A stretch of 64,000 nucleotides of DNA, taken from contig OZ253937.1 in NCBI GenBank assembly GCA_965267185.1, forward strand, positions 1,364,001 through 1,428,000, written 5' to 3'. Below the pieces are notes generated by a model that searched no databases, was not told the origin of the DNA, and saw only the letters and a list, made by a program, of their open reading frames with translations. The position numbers were made by a program, and so were the translations under genes. The DNA comes from G965267185 sp965267185. Lineage in GTDB: Bacteria > Pseudomonadota > Alphaproteobacteria > UBA6615. This document shows positions 1 to 8,370 of the stretch, in pieces (position 1 is the stretch's first letter; every line of letters begins with the position of its first letter).

Positions 1-1023
1 CTGGTCAAGGGATTGCTATCGGGCGCCATCGGGCTCGCCATCGTCACCATCGGCCAGGACCCGGTGATGGGAACCCAGCGATTCACCTTCGGGCAAGTGA
101 ACTTGATTTCCGGCATCCACTTCCTCACCGCGATGATTGGCCTGTTCGCGATCCCGCAACTGGTCAGCAACCTGACCGACGGTTCCGGCAGCGCTGGCCG
201 GATTCAAACCAAGCTCACCTCGGTGTTGCCGCGGCTGCCCGACTTGAAAGCAATCCGCCTGCCGGTCTCGATCGGCTCGCTGACCGGGGCGTTCCTGGGC
301 ATATTGCCAGGCGCTGGCGGCCCCATCGCTGCCTTCATCAGTTACGACTACACACGCAAGGCATCAAAAAAGCCCGACGAGTTCGGCAGCGGCTCTGTTG
401 AAGGCGTCGCTGCCCCGGAATCTGCCAACAACGCGGTAACCGGCGGCGCGCTCATTCCCATGATGACCCTGGGCATTCCCGGCGACCCCGTGACCGCGAT
501 CTTGATCGGTGCGCTAATCATTCATGGCCTGGCGCCCGGCCCGCTGATGTTCCTCGAGCGCGCCGACTTCGCCTATGGGGTCATCTTCTCGTTTTTCTGG
601 GCCAACATCTTCAACTTCATCATCGCGCTGGCGGCCCTGCGGTTCTTGGTCAAACTGCTCGCCACGCCGCGGGCGCTGCTGATGCCGACCGTCGCAGTCC
701 TCTGCGTCGTCGGCAGCTTTGCGTTGCGCAACAATTTCTTCGACGTCTACGTGATGCTGTTTTTCGGATTGATCGGGCTGGCGATGCGCTGGCTCGACAT
801 GCCCGTGGTACCGCTCTTGCTGGCGCTGGTCTTGGGCGGCCAGTTGGAAGAAAATCTGCGGGTCGCTTTGACATCGTCACAAGGCGATATTTCGATCTTC
901 TTCACCTCGCCGATCAGCCTCACCTTTTTGATCCTATCCCTCTTGTCGATCGTCTGGTCGCTGCGCTCCGCGCGCCTCGCCAGAAGAGCGGCAGGCCCCC
1001 CGTACAAGGAGACACCCTCATGA
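1..1023 (+). CDS. TctA-family tripartite tricarboxylate transporter permease (3' part)
   Basis: The reading frame is open from the first base, so the true start lies upstream of the window and the codon at 13 (TTG) is unlikely to be the start. The visible 340 residues are hydrophobic with many membrane segments. They carry the TctA signature around GALIPMMTLGIPGDP followed by HGLAPGPLMF. TctA is the large inner-membrane subunit of periplasmic-binding-protein-dependent, ion-coupled carboxylate uptake systems. The binding protein (TctC) and small subunit (TctB) would be expected upstream. The stop overlaps the start of the next gene by ATGA, which suggests translational coupling, so the substrate is probably an organic acid handled by that oxidoreductase. 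The exact substrate cannot be read from the sequence. Confidence 0.9.
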   Translation: MVKGLLSGAIGLAIVTIGQDPVMGTQRFTFGQVNLISGIHFLTAMIGLFAIPQLVSNLTDGSGSAGRIQTKLTSVLPRLPDLKAIRLPVSIGSLTGAFLGILPGAGGPIAAFISYDYTRKASKKPDEFGSGSVEGVAAPESANNAVTGGALIPMMTLGIPGDPVTAILIGALIIHGLAPGPLMFLERADFAYGVIFSFFWANIFNFIIALAALRFLVKLLATPRALLMPTVAVLCVVGSFALRNNFFDVYVMLFFGLIGLAMRWLDMPVVPLLLALVLGGQLEENLRVALTSSQGDISIFFTSPISLTFLILSLLSIVWSLRSARLARRAAGPPYKETPS

Positions 1024-2033
1024 GTTCAACACCGTTCCGGGTCGCCTCGATCGGAATCGGCTGGTGGTCCGACGTTCTCGCCGACGCCGCCGGACGCACC
1101 GATGGCCGCGTAGAGATCGCCTCCTGCTTCACCCGCTCGCCCGACAAACGCCAGGCCTTTGCCGAAAAATACGGCTGCGAGAGCGCGGAAAGCTTCGACG
1201 ATATTCTCACCGACGACAACATCCACGGCATTATCAACACCACGCCGAACCATGTTCACCTGGAGACCACGCGCGCTGCGGCGGAGGCGGGCAAACATGT
1301 GTTCCTCGATAAGCCGATCGCCAACACCATCGGCGAAGCCAAAGCGATCACCAAAGCCTGCGCCGATGGCGGCGTGAGCCTCGGCGTCGGCTATCAGCGG
1401 CGGCGGGAAGGCCATTTCCGCTGGATCAAAGAGCGCATCGACGCCGGCGATTTCGGAATCATGGTGCAGGCGGAGGCCAACATTAGCCGCGACCGCGAGG
1501 GCCAGTTCGAGCCCGGCCACTGGCGCTACACCGCCGAAGGCATGCCCGGTGGGGTCATGCTGCAGATCGGCCTGCACTATGTGGATGTGTTGATGATGCT
1601 GCTCGGCCCGGTGAAGTCGGTCTCCGGCATGGCGTCGCAACTGGTGCTGCCCGGCGACAACCCGGATGTGGGCACGCTCATGATGCATCATATGAACGGC
1701 GCGATCTCGTCTCTGTCGACCAGCTACGCGTCGGCCTCGGAATATTACGTGATGAATATCTACGGCAAGAAAATGAGCGCTTACTACAATCTGTTCGACG
1801 GGCTGCGCGCTTTGAACCGCGGCGAAACCAACCACACGCCCATCGCCGTCGACAAGGTCGACACCCTTGCCGAAGAACTGATCGAATGGGCCGACGCGGC
1901 GACCGGCGGGCCGGCACCGGAAGTCGGCGGTGAAAGCGCCACCGAATCTTTAGCTGTGGTCAAGGCAGGCATCAAATCGGTCGCCGAGGGCCGCCATGTC
2001 GAGGTAGCCGAGATTCTAGCCGCGGACGACTAA
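1020..2033 (+). CDS. Gfo/Idh/MocA family NAD(P)-dependent oxidoreductase
   Basis: This 337-residue protein has an N-terminal Rossmann segment (VASIGIGWW) and the DKPIANT motif near residue 98 typical of the GFO_IDH_MocA family. A C-terminal alpha/beta substrate domain follows. These enzymes oxidise or reduce sugars, polyols or related hydroxy compounds using NAD(P). The ATG overlaps the stop of the upstream TctA permease (ATGA), so it is the last visible gene of a transport-plus-catabolism operon. The family is broad and the substrate is not predictable here. The length is normal and I see no frame problems. Confidence 0.9.
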   Translation: MSSTPFRVASIGIGWWSDVLADAAGRTDGRVEIASCFTRSPDKRQAFAEKYGCESAESFDDILTDDNIHGIINTTPNHVHLETTRAAAEAGKHVFLDKPIANTIGEAKAITKACADGGVSLGVGYQRRREGHFRWIKERIDAGDFGIMVQAEANISRDREGQFEPGHWRYTAEGMPGGVMLQIGLHYVDVLMMLLGPVKSVSGMASQLVLPGDNPDVGTLMMHHMNGAISSLSTSYASASEYYVMNIYGKKMSAYYNLFDGLRALNRGETNHTPIAVDKVDTLAEELIEWADAATGGPAPEVGGESATESLAVVKAGIKSVAEGRHVEVAEILAADD

Positions 2034-2036
2034 AGG

Positions 2037-2279
2037 CTAGCCTTTGTTGTAGGAGTTTTTTAGGCCGTCGACGAGGTTGTGTAACACCTCGCGAAACTGC
2101 GCTTCGGCGACGTCCATGAGCACCGCATCTTCCAGCGCCTCTTGGCATATCTCGTGAATTTCGGCGAGGTTCTCGCGGAGAACCTTCACCGAATCGTCGC
2201 AGTTCATGGGCTCGCCATCGGGCTGGCGCCACATATCCGGTTCTGCGGGGGCCTTTGCGGGTGTTTGCTTCGTCGCCAT
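2037..2279 (-). CDS. small conserved-looking hypothetical protein
   Basis: I read an 80-residue protein starting at the ATG at 2279 (MATKQTPAK). An upstream ATG at 2318 would add 13 basic residues that look non-coding. The first 20 residues are Ala/Pro/Lys rich. The rest is probably two amphipathic helices with an acidic stretch (EICQEALEDAVLMDVAEAQF). I do not recognise the family. It ends three bases from the stop of the convergent oxidoreductase gene and stands alone, so context gives no function. Its helical, acidic character would fit a small regulatory or assembly protein, but that is a guess. Confidence 0.55.
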   Translation of the reverse strand: MATKQTPAKAPAEPDMWRQPDGEPMNCDDSVKVLRENLAEIHEICQEALEDAVLMDVAEAQFREVLHNLVDGLKNSYNKG

Positions 2280-2489
2280 GGAACCTCTCAATCCTGCCCG
2301 GGAATGTCGACTCGGCACACGCCGTTGCCAAGCCCTTCGCCCGGCTGCGAAATAATATTTCGCCCCTTGGCGGCTATTCCAGGCACCGTTGCTGGCGTGG
2401 CCAGCAGGACTGTATTTCCTTTCAATTCTATCACAAGCCGTTGATTTTTATTGAACCTTAACATTGGGCTGACAAGATTAAGGAGGCTA

Positions 2490-2513
2490 ATGGATAACAA
2501 TTCCCCGTTTTGA
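2490..2513 (+). other. possible 7-codon leader ORF upstream of the amino-acid dehydrogenase
   Basis: An ATG at 2490 follows a perfect AGGAGG at 2481-2486 (3-base spacing) and encodes MDNNSPF then TGA, 21 bases before the dehydrogenase ATG at 2535. The spacing is short and the peptide is not rich in leucine or valine, so classical attenuation is not evident. It may be a chance ORF or a ribosome standby site. The rest of 2280-2534 is AT-rich in places (around 2445-2480) and probably holds the promoter. Confidence 0.25.
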
Positions 2514-2534
2514 CCGGAAGCAGTGGAGTTCACG

Positions 2535-3578
2535 ATGTCGGTCTTCTCCCACCCCTCCTACGACCAGCACGAACGGGTCGTCTTCGGCCATGACCCCGAG
2601 ACCGGCCTGAAGGCCATCATCGCGATCCACAATACCGCCCTCGGCCCCGCCGTGGGCGGCTGCCGTATGTGGCCCTACGATAGCGACGCTGCCGCCATAG
2701 ACGACGCCCTGAGACTGGCGCGCGGGATGACCTACAAATCGGCGCTGGCGGGGCTGCCCTTTGGCGGCGGCAAATCGGTAATCATCGGCGATAGCCGCAC
2801 CGAAAAAACACCCGCCCTGATGCGCGCGATGGGCCGCCTGGTCGACGAGGTCGGCGGGCGGTATCTCATCGCCGAAGATGTGGGCACGACCGTCGCCGAC
2901 ATGGACACCATCGCCACAGTCACGAAACACGTTACCGGCACCAGTAATTCTGGCGGCAATCCCTCGCCTTACACCGCCTACGGCGTCTTTCAAGGCATCC
3001 GCGCCGCAGTCGAACATAGGCTGCGCCGCAATGCCGATCTCGAGGGGATCGAGGTCGCGATCCAAGGACTGGGGTCGGTGGGCTACGATCTGGCGCGCCG
3101 CCTGCACAGCGCCGGCGCGCGGCTGCATGTGGCCGATTTAAACCCCGAAGCGCTTACCAAAGCGGCCGATGAATTCGGCGCCACCACCGTCGACACCCAC
3201 GATATTCACGCGATCGACGTCGATGTGTTCGCGCCCTGCGCCCTCGGTGGCGCCATCAACGACCACACCATCGGCGATATCCACGCCAGGATCGTTGCCG
3301 GGTCGGCCAACAACCAACTGGCCGAGCGCCGGCACGGCGCCGAGCTGGCCGCGCGGGGTATCCTCTACGCGCCCGACTATGTGGTAAACGCCGGCGGCAT
3401 CATCGAACTCGCCTACAATCCGGATTTCGGCCGCGAGCACGACGAAAGCGCGATCCGGTCTCATATCGACCGGCTCTACGACACTCTCATGGAGATCTTT
3501 ACGCGCGCTGAAAAGGCCAACGCCGCAACCAACGAAATCGCCAATCAAATGGCAGAAGAGCGCTTCAAAGCCGCCTGA
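2535..3578 (+). CDS. Glu/Leu/Phe/Val dehydrogenase (leucine-dehydrogenase type)
   Basis: This is an NAD-dependent oxidative deaminase of hydrophobic amino acids (amino acid to 2-oxo acid plus ammonia). Visible hallmarks are the catalytic glycine-rich lysine motif PFGGGKSVI near residue 75, the dimerisation domain before it, and a Rossmann segment GLGSVGYDLARRL near residue 180. At 347 residues it matches leucine dehydrogenases rather than the longer glutamate dehydrogenases. I chose ATG 2535 because GGAG lies seven bases upstream; a GTG at 2523 would extend it by four residues. It may feed the leucine degradation genes at 8.4-24.4 kb, but it lies on the opposite strand about 5 kb away, so that link is inferred. 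Phenylalanine or valine specificity is also possible. Confidence 0.88.
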   Translation: MSVFSHPSYDQHERVVFGHDPETGLKAIIAIHNTALGPAVGGCRMWPYDSDAAAIDDALRLARGMTYKSALAGLPFGGGKSVIIGDSRTEKTPALMRAMGRLVDEVGGRYLIAEDVGTTVADMDTIATVTKHVTGTSNSGGNPSPYTAYGVFQGIRAAVEHRLRRNADLEGIEVAIQGLGSVGYDLARRLHSAGARLHVADLNPEALTKAADEFGATTVDTHDIHAIDVDVFAPCALGGAINDHTIGDIHARIVAGSANNQLAERRHGAELAARGILYAPDYVVNAGGIIELAYNPDFGREHDESAIRSHIDRLYDTLMEIFTRAEKANAATNEIANQMAEERFKAA

Positions 3579-3650
3579 TTTCCATTACCTCGCGGCAAAA
3601 CGCCGCGGCCCCCGTCTCACCGCCCAATTTAGCGCCCAATTCCCAACCAA

Positions 3651-3666
3651 ATTGATCTAGATCAAT
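3651..3666. promoter_or_regulatory. FNR/FixK-type box
   Basis: The 16-bp perfect palindrome ATTGATCTAGATCAAT contains TTGAT-N4-ATCAA, the consensus for FNR/FixK/Anr-family regulators. It lies about 100 bp upstream of the iron-binding protein gene and downstream of the dehydrogenase stop. It suggests oxygen-responsive control of iron uptake. The match is exact, but function is inferred. Confidence 0.6.
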
Positions 3667-3680
3667 GCGTTAACCATGCA

Positions 3681-3699
3681 ATTGCAAATCACTTGCAAT
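3681..3699. promoter_or_regulatory. TTGCAA-type inverted repeat, candidate metal-regulator site
   Basis: ATTGCAA-ATCAC-TTGCAAT is a perfect 7-bp inverted repeat with a 5-bp spacer, followed by a further ATGCAAT. Sites rich in TGCAA are reported for alphaproteobacterial Fur/Mur proteins, so this is a plausible second metal-responsive operator in the same promoter region. I assign it from memory of that motif class, with modest confidence. Confidence 0.4.
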
Positions 3700-3730
3700 A
3701 ATGCAATCGCGTGACTAAGGTTGCCTAGTT

Positions 3731-3749
3731 GAGAATAATTATCATTAAC
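3731..3749. promoter_or_regulatory. Fur box
   Basis: GAGAATAATTATCATTAAC matches the classical 19-bp Fur box (GATAATGATAATCATTATC) at 15 of 19 positions. It sits 18 bases before the ATG of the ferric-iron binding protein, where bound Fur would block transcription when iron is replete. Its position and the neighbouring gene's role support the call. Confidence 0.75.
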
Positions 3750-3766
3750 AAAGTGAGTCCCAAGCA

Positions 3767-4819
3767 ATGAATTCGGTTGCCAAAATAGCTGCGCTGGCCA
3801 GCACAATCGCCTTGAGTTTTGCCGCTACCCCAGCGATGGCACAGGAGCGGGAGAAAGCTGCCGTCGACCCTGGAGAAGTCAATGTTTACTCGTACCGGCA
3901 ACCGTTCCTGGTGCAGCCGCTGTTCGATGCCTTCACCGACCGGACCGGTGTCAAAGTAAATGTACTGTTTGCCAAGAAAGGCTTGGTCGAGCGGCTCAAG
4001 CAGGAAGGCGCCAACAGTCCGGCCGACTTGATCTTCACCGTTGATATCGGCCGTCTGAGCGAAGTCTACGACGCCGATCTAACGCAACCGGTCGCATCGT
4101 CGGCGCTCAATCAGGCTATTCCCGACACCTACCGCGAACCCGGCGGGCACTGGTACGGACTCACCCGGCGGGCCCGTATCATCTACGCATCGCGCGAGCG
4201 GATTTCGCGTGACGAAGCCCCCAAGACCTACGAAGAGCTGGCCGATCCCAAATGGCGCGGCCGCATTTGCACACGCTCAGGCAATCACGTTTATCAAATC
4301 GGCCTGACCGCGGCGATGATCGCCCACCATGGCGAAGAAAAGGCCCAGCAATGGTTGGAAGGTATCAAGGAAAACTTGGCCCGAAGGCCACAGGGTAACG
4401 ACCGCGCTCAAGTTAAAGCGATTATGGAAGGTGAATGCGATATCGCGTTGGGAAATCACTACTATTACGCGCTTATGCAAAACAACGAGGAGCAAGCGGC
4501 GTGGGCCAAAGCGGTCTATCCAGTGTTCCCCAGCATCGGTGACGCGGGCACTCACGTGAACATCTCCGGCATGGCTTTGACCAAGGCGTCGCCGAACCAG
4601 GACAACGCAGTCAAGCTCATGGAGTTTTTGGCTGGCCCCCTGGGACAACAGATTTACGCAGAGAAGAACTTCGAATACCCCATCGTGGCAGGCGTTTCCG
4701 AACCCGGCGTCGTAAAGGCAATGGGCCCTATGTCGGCAGATGACTTGCCGCTGGCCCAGATCTCGAAAAACCGTGCAGCGGCGGCGAAGCTTGTCGACAA
4801 AGTCGGCTACAACGACTGA
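3767..4819 (+). CDS. fbpA: Fe(3+) ABC transporter periplasmic substrate-binding protein
   Basis: This 350-residue protein begins with a signal peptide (about residues 1-26, ending AMAQ). It then follows the FbpA/FutA fold: NVYSYRQPFLVQPLF near the mature start, a hinge region, and a tyrosine cluster in GNHYYYALM that in this family coordinates ferric iron. It would bind Fe(3+) in the periplasm and deliver it to the permease encoded 51 bp downstream. A Fur box, a TTGCAA inverted repeat and an FNR-type palindrome lie immediately upstream, matching an iron- and oxygen-regulated gene. The family is clear; whether iron arrives free or chelated is unknown. Confidence 0.93.
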   Translation: MNSVAKIAALASTIALSFAATPAMAQEREKAAVDPGEVNVYSYRQPFLVQPLFDAFTDRTGVKVNVLFAKKGLVERLKQEGANSPADLIFTVDIGRLSEVYDADLTQPVASSALNQAIPDTYREPGGHWYGLTRRARIIYASRERISRDEAPKTYEELADPKWRGRICTRSGNHVYQIGLTAAMIAHHGEEKAQQWLEGIKENLARRPQGNDRAQVKAIMEGECDIALGNHYYYALMQNNEEQAAWAKAVYPVFPSIGDAGTHVNISGMALTKASPNQDNAVKLMEFLAGPLGQQIYAEKNFEYPIVAGVSEPGVVKAMGPMSADDLPLAQISKNRAAAAKLVDKVGYND

Positions 4820-4870
4820 CGTACTTACCCCGGACGGCGGCGAAGAATTGATTAGAAAAGCCGGTGCGTT

Positions 4871-6580
4871 GTGACCGCAGGTACAACGCACCGACCCTCT
4901 AGTGGCTCCTCGCCCCTCTGGACCGCCGGTGGCGCCATCGTCGCGGCGGTCGCCGCGTCGCCGGTGATTGCGGTTGTTTGGATTGCGCTCTTTCCGAGCG
5001 AAAACATCTGGCCCCACCTAGTCGCCACAGTCCTGCCCCGTCAACTCGCCAACACCGGCCTGCTCATGCTGGGGAACGGGATCGGCGTTCTCGTCATCGG
5101 CATATCGACGGCATGGCTTGTCACCGCTTGCCGGTTCCCCGGAAGACCGATTTTCGAGTGGGCGCTCATGCTGCCGCTGGCCGTGCCCGCCTACATTGTC
5201 GCTTTCGTCTACACCGACGTCTTTGAATTTGCCGGCATCGTCCAAGTTACCCTGCGCGAAGTGTTCGGCTGGCAAACCGCCAGAGACTATTGGTTCCCAG
5301 AGATCCGCTCGCTGGGGGGTGCGATCTTCGTCATGTCGTCGGTGCTCTACCCCTACGTTTACTTGCTCGCCCGCGCCGCATTTCAGGAACAATCGGTATG
5401 CGTGCTCGAGGCGAGCCGCACCCTCGGCCGCGGCCCTTGGCGCACGTTCTTTACCGTCGCGCTGCCGCTCGCCCGTCCCGCCGTCGTCGTTGGCCTGGCG
5501 CTAGCGTTGATGGAAACCTTGGCCGACTTCGGCACGGTCGAATTTTTTGCCGTTAACACGCTGACGGTCGGCATTTTCAATGTCTGGCTCAACATGAGCA
5601 ATGTCGGCGGCGCGGCGCAAATCGCACTGGTTGCGCTGGCTGTGGTGATCGGCTTGCTAGTCCTCGAACGAATTGGCCGGCGCGGTCAGCGCTATCATCA
5701 CACCTCCACCCGTTACCGGCCGCTGCCGCCGTTCGAACTTCGCGGTCTTCGCGCGATCGCTGCCTTCGCGATATGCGCTTTGCCGATCATGATCGGCTTC
5801 GTGGTGCCCGCCGGGATCTTGGCGCGCCATGCAATCGTGCATTTCAGCGAATCTTGGACTCCGGCCTTTTTCGAGTTTGCCCGTAACAGCATCCTGTTGT
5901 CGGCAAGCGCGGCGGTTGGCGCGGTTATCGTCGCTGTCTTTCTGGCATACGGCCGCCGCATCGCCGGGCGCCGGGCGTTCGCAATTCTGTCGCGTGTCGC
6001 TTTGTTAGGTTACGCCGTGCCCGGCGCGGTTCTCGCCATCGGCATACTCATCCCGCTGGCACGGTTCGACAACACGGTCGATCTCCTGGCGCGGGAGTGG
6101 TTCGGCGTATCGACCGGCCTGCTTCTTAGCGGCACGGTGTTCGCCATTATTTTCGCCTATATCGTTCGCTTCCTGGCCGTGGCGTTCGGCGCCGTCGAGG
6201 CCAGCCTCACCAAAATACGGCCCACGATGGATATGGCTGCGCGCACCTTGGGCTGTGCGCCCGGCGAAACCTTGTGGCGTGTTCATCTGCCGCTGGTTCG
6301 CGGCAGCATACTCGCCGCGGCCACGATCGTGTTCGTCGACAGCATGAAAGAGTTGCCGGCAACGCTGATCCTGCGGCCCTTCAATTTCGATACGCTGGCA
6401 ACTCACGTTTTCCAGTTCGCCTCCGACGAACTCCTCGAGCAAAGCGCGCTGGCGGCTTTGACGATTGTGATCGTTGGCGTGCTGCCAGTGATACTGCTCA
6501 GCCGTGCGATCCGCTCCGGTCACCCCGCCAGCCGGGCGCCGAGTTTCTACACCGCGCCCTTGGTGGCACAGCCCGGCTAA
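4871..6580 (+). CDS. fbpB: Fe(3+) ABC transporter permease (two-domain, FbpB type)
   Basis: At 569 residues this is the fused double-length permease typical of ferric-iron importers, with about twelve membrane segments in two homologous halves. Each half carries an EAA loop that docks the ATPase: EASRTLGRGPWRTF near residue 180 and MAARTLGCAPGETLW near residue 457. It starts at GTG 4871; no ATG fits better, and the ribosome site is weak, so coupling to fbpA is possible. No ATPase gene (fbpC) follows: the next gene runs the other way. The system must therefore borrow an ATPase encoded elsewhere. Confidence 0.92.
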   Translation: MTAGTTHRPSSGSSPLWTAGGAIVAAVAASPVIAVVWIALFPSENIWPHLVATVLPRQLANTGLLMLGNGIGVLVIGISTAWLVTACRFPGRPIFEWALMLPLAVPAYIVAFVYTDVFEFAGIVQVTLREVFGWQTARDYWFPEIRSLGGAIFVMSSVLYPYVYLLARAAFQEQSVCVLEASRTLGRGPWRTFFTVALPLARPAVVVGLALALMETLADFGTVEFFAVNTLTVGIFNVWLNMSNVGGAAQIALVALAVVIGLLVLERIGRRGQRYHHTSTRYRPLPPFELRGLRAIAAFAICALPIMIGFVVPAGILARHAIVHFSESWTPAFFEFARNSILLSASAAVGAVIVAVFLAYGRRIAGRRAFAILSRVALLGYAVPGAVLAIGILIPLARFDNTVDLLAREWFGVSTGLLLSGTVFAIIFAYIVRFLAVAFGAVEASLTKIRPTMDMAARTLGCAPGETLWRVHLPLVRGSILAAATIVFVDSMKELPATLILRPFNFDTLATHVFQFASDELLEQSALAALTIVIVGVLPVILLSRAIRSGHPASRAPSFYTAPLVAQPG

Positions 6581-6584
6581 CCCG

Positions 6585-7028
6585 CTACAGCAGACCCAAC
6601 TCCCGAAGCTCGGCCGCCATTTCCGGTGGCGCCTCGCCCTCATCGACCAACCCGCCACCGGCGCGATCGGGCGGCGCACGGTCCGCCTCGAGATAACGCC
6701 AGCCCTGAAAGGGGCGCGAGCGCCGCGACCGCACGCCGACGAGCGTCGGATCCAGATAGATGGCGCAGCGGCGCGTATCTTCGCCGTTCTCTACCTGTTC
6801 AATAGCGGTGATTTCCTGGCGCACCAGCACATGGCCTTTGATAACCCAGTACAGCGAGCCGCCCTGGCCGACGATTTCATCGGCGCGGCGGGGCATGTTT
6901 CGCGTGAGAATTCTCAGCCGGGGTTCACGACCGTTACCCGATTGCTCCGCCAGCCGTTGCTTCTGGCGGTCTCGCAGATGGGTGACCGAATCGATGCCGA
7001 CGGCCAACTTGATGAGGTGAAGCGCCAT
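6585..7028 (-). CDS. DUF1489 family protein
   Basis: This 147-residue protein begins MALHLIKLAVGIDSVTHL, which I recognise as the start of the alphaproteobacterial DUF1489 family. Family members share a basic segment ending NMPRRADEIVGQGGSLYWVIKG, seen here near residues 45-64. The molecular role is unknown to me. It is predicted soluble, lacks a signal peptide, and converges on fbpB with only four bases between the stops. The family appears conserved across alphaproteobacteria, which supports the taxonomic placement but not a function. Confidence 0.8.
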   Translation of the reverse strand: MALHLIKLAVGIDSVTHLRDRQKQRLAEQSGNGREPRLRILTRNMPRRADEIVGQGGSLYWVIKGHVLVRQEITAIEQVENGEDTRRCAIYLDPTLVGVRSRRSRPFQGWRYLEADRAPPDRAGGGLVDEGEAPPEMAAELRELGLL

Positions 7029-7119
7029 GGCATCAACATAGCAACGCCAATGCTCCCTTCAAACCAGTCGGCAGCGCAATTGCCACGCCGAAGCAATATT
7101 TCTGTGGACTGTCGTGAAA

Positions 7120-7611
7120 TTACGGCTTCGACTGGGCGACGAGCGAATTCAAGCTTTCGATCAACTCCTGGCCCGCACTGCCCCCATCGCCCTCGATCAC
7201 ATTGGCCGCGACCGACCGCAGTGCGTCGGTATGGGCCCGAACGATTTTTCCAGCCATGTCCGTCGGCGCGCTCAAGCTTTTCATATAGCCGCTCAGCGAT
7301 GCACAAATATCGCTGGCCAGCGAGAACCCGAACGCCACACCCTGCATCTGTAGATCGTTGGAAATCTCCGCAATCTCCGCCATAGGGTTGGCGTTCTCTT
7401 GCTCCGGGGTTTCGGCAAGGCTGGCTTTGTCGTCGATTTCGTCAACTGCGGCCGCAACATGCTGCAGGAATTCGTCACGCATGACTTGCATGGCCGTATC
7501 GGCCTTGGTCGCCAAATCCTCGTCGAACCCTGCTTCTCCACCGAGACTCGTTGCGATTGCAACCGGCGTAATGAGTTCGTAGGTACCGTTATTTTTGGGG
7601 GTGTCGCTCAT
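7120..7611 (-). CDS. hypothetical protein next to a response regulator
   Basis: A 163-residue acidic, soluble, probably mostly helical protein. The N-terminal part (to about residue 70) is acidic and low in hydrophobics. The middle segment MQGVAFGFSLASDICASLSGYMKS looks like a helix that could mediate dimerisation. The C-terminal helix includes SAGQELIESLNSLV. I do not recognise a family. It lies 37 bp downstream of a CheY-like regulator on the same strand, so it may be its output partner, phosphatase or phosphotransfer protein. No Hpt or CheZ motif is obvious. Confidence 0.65.
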   Translation of the reverse strand: MSDTPKNNGTYELITPVAIATSLGGEAGFDEDLATKADTAMQVMRDEFLQHVAAAVDEIDDKASLAETPEQENANPMAEIAEISNDLQMQGVAFGFSLASDICASLSGYMKSLSAPTDMAGKIVRAHTDALRSVAANVIEGDGGSAGQELIESLNSLVAQSKP

Positions 7612-7648
7612 CTGGCGAACGCGAAACTAGCAACCGATTGTCGGCGCG

Positions 7649-8233
7649 CTAGTCTTTGGCCATTTCTTCGACAGCTTGCCGATGTTCGTCCAAGGCCGCT
7701 TGCTGTTTTTCGGCAATTTGCTCGCGGGTCAGCTTCTTCTTGGAGAGCAGTTTCTTGCGGCGCTCTTCGCCATCATAATTAGGATCGGCCTTACGGCGGC
7801 GGTCTGGCCCAAAGTATGTATCGGTGCGCACGAAAGAACGCGGATTCTCGATGACCGCTTCAAGGCGTTTGAGAACGAAGTCTACGGTAAACGGTTTGGC
7901 AAGAAACTCCGTCACCCCATGGTCGCGCGCTTCCTTAACCTCTTCGAGGTCGGAAAACGTCGAGAGCATGATTATCGGTACATAGGGATTGGGACTCTTC
8001 GGCGAGGTGCGGATTAAATCGACAAGTCCTAATCCCGATATTGGCTTTACATCGGAATCGGTGAACACGACGTCGAACTCTTTTTGGCAGTAGGTGTTAA
8101 AACCCTCAACCGCATCGCTCGATAACTGGATACTGCCAACGCCGACGGACTGCAAAATCGTCCGCAGCAGCTGACGAATATGTGAATTCTCGTCGACGAC
8201 CAGAATACGAAGTTTATTTAGCGCGTAGCTCAC
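7649..8233 (-). CDS. CheY-like response regulator with basic C-terminal tail
   Basis: Residues 8-125 form a receiver domain. The acidic pair is in VVDEN (D14, E15), the phospho-acceptor is D59 in FDVVFTD, a Ser/Thr lies at residues 91-92 (IIMLST), and the conserved lysine is in FLAKPF (K113). No DNA-binding or enzymatic output domain follows. Instead there is a linker with FGPDRRRK and a very basic, then amphipathic, helical tail (about residues 145-194) that may bind another protein or membrane. No kinase gene is adjacent. The 137 bp upstream (8234-8370) hold no gene. Confidence 0.88.
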   Translation of the reverse strand: MSYALNKLRILVVDENSHIRQLLRTILQSVGVGSIQLSSDAVEGFNTYCQKEFDVVFTDSDVKPISGLGLVDLIRTSPKSPNPYVPIIMLSTFSDLEEVKEARDHGVTEFLAKPFTVDFVLKRLEAVIENPRSFVRTDTYFGPDRRRKADPNYDGEERRKKLLSKKKLTREQIAEKQQAALDEHRQAVEEMAKD

Positions 8234-8370
8234 GGAACTCCCGGCCCTCAGCTAAGTTACTGAAATTACGTGCTAATTAGTGCAGCAATTTGCCTTGTAT
8301 CGAACTTAGATCGATACGGTTACCAAATGGTTAGGCTGCTACTTGGAAGGGAAGAAACTGGTCAGCGTTG

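Noticed and set aside
1026..1835. A long minus-strand open frame opposite the Gfo/Idh/MocA gene
   Set aside because: It is His/Arg/Val-rich with no family features and mirrors the codon bias of the real plus-strand gene, so it is a shadow frame.
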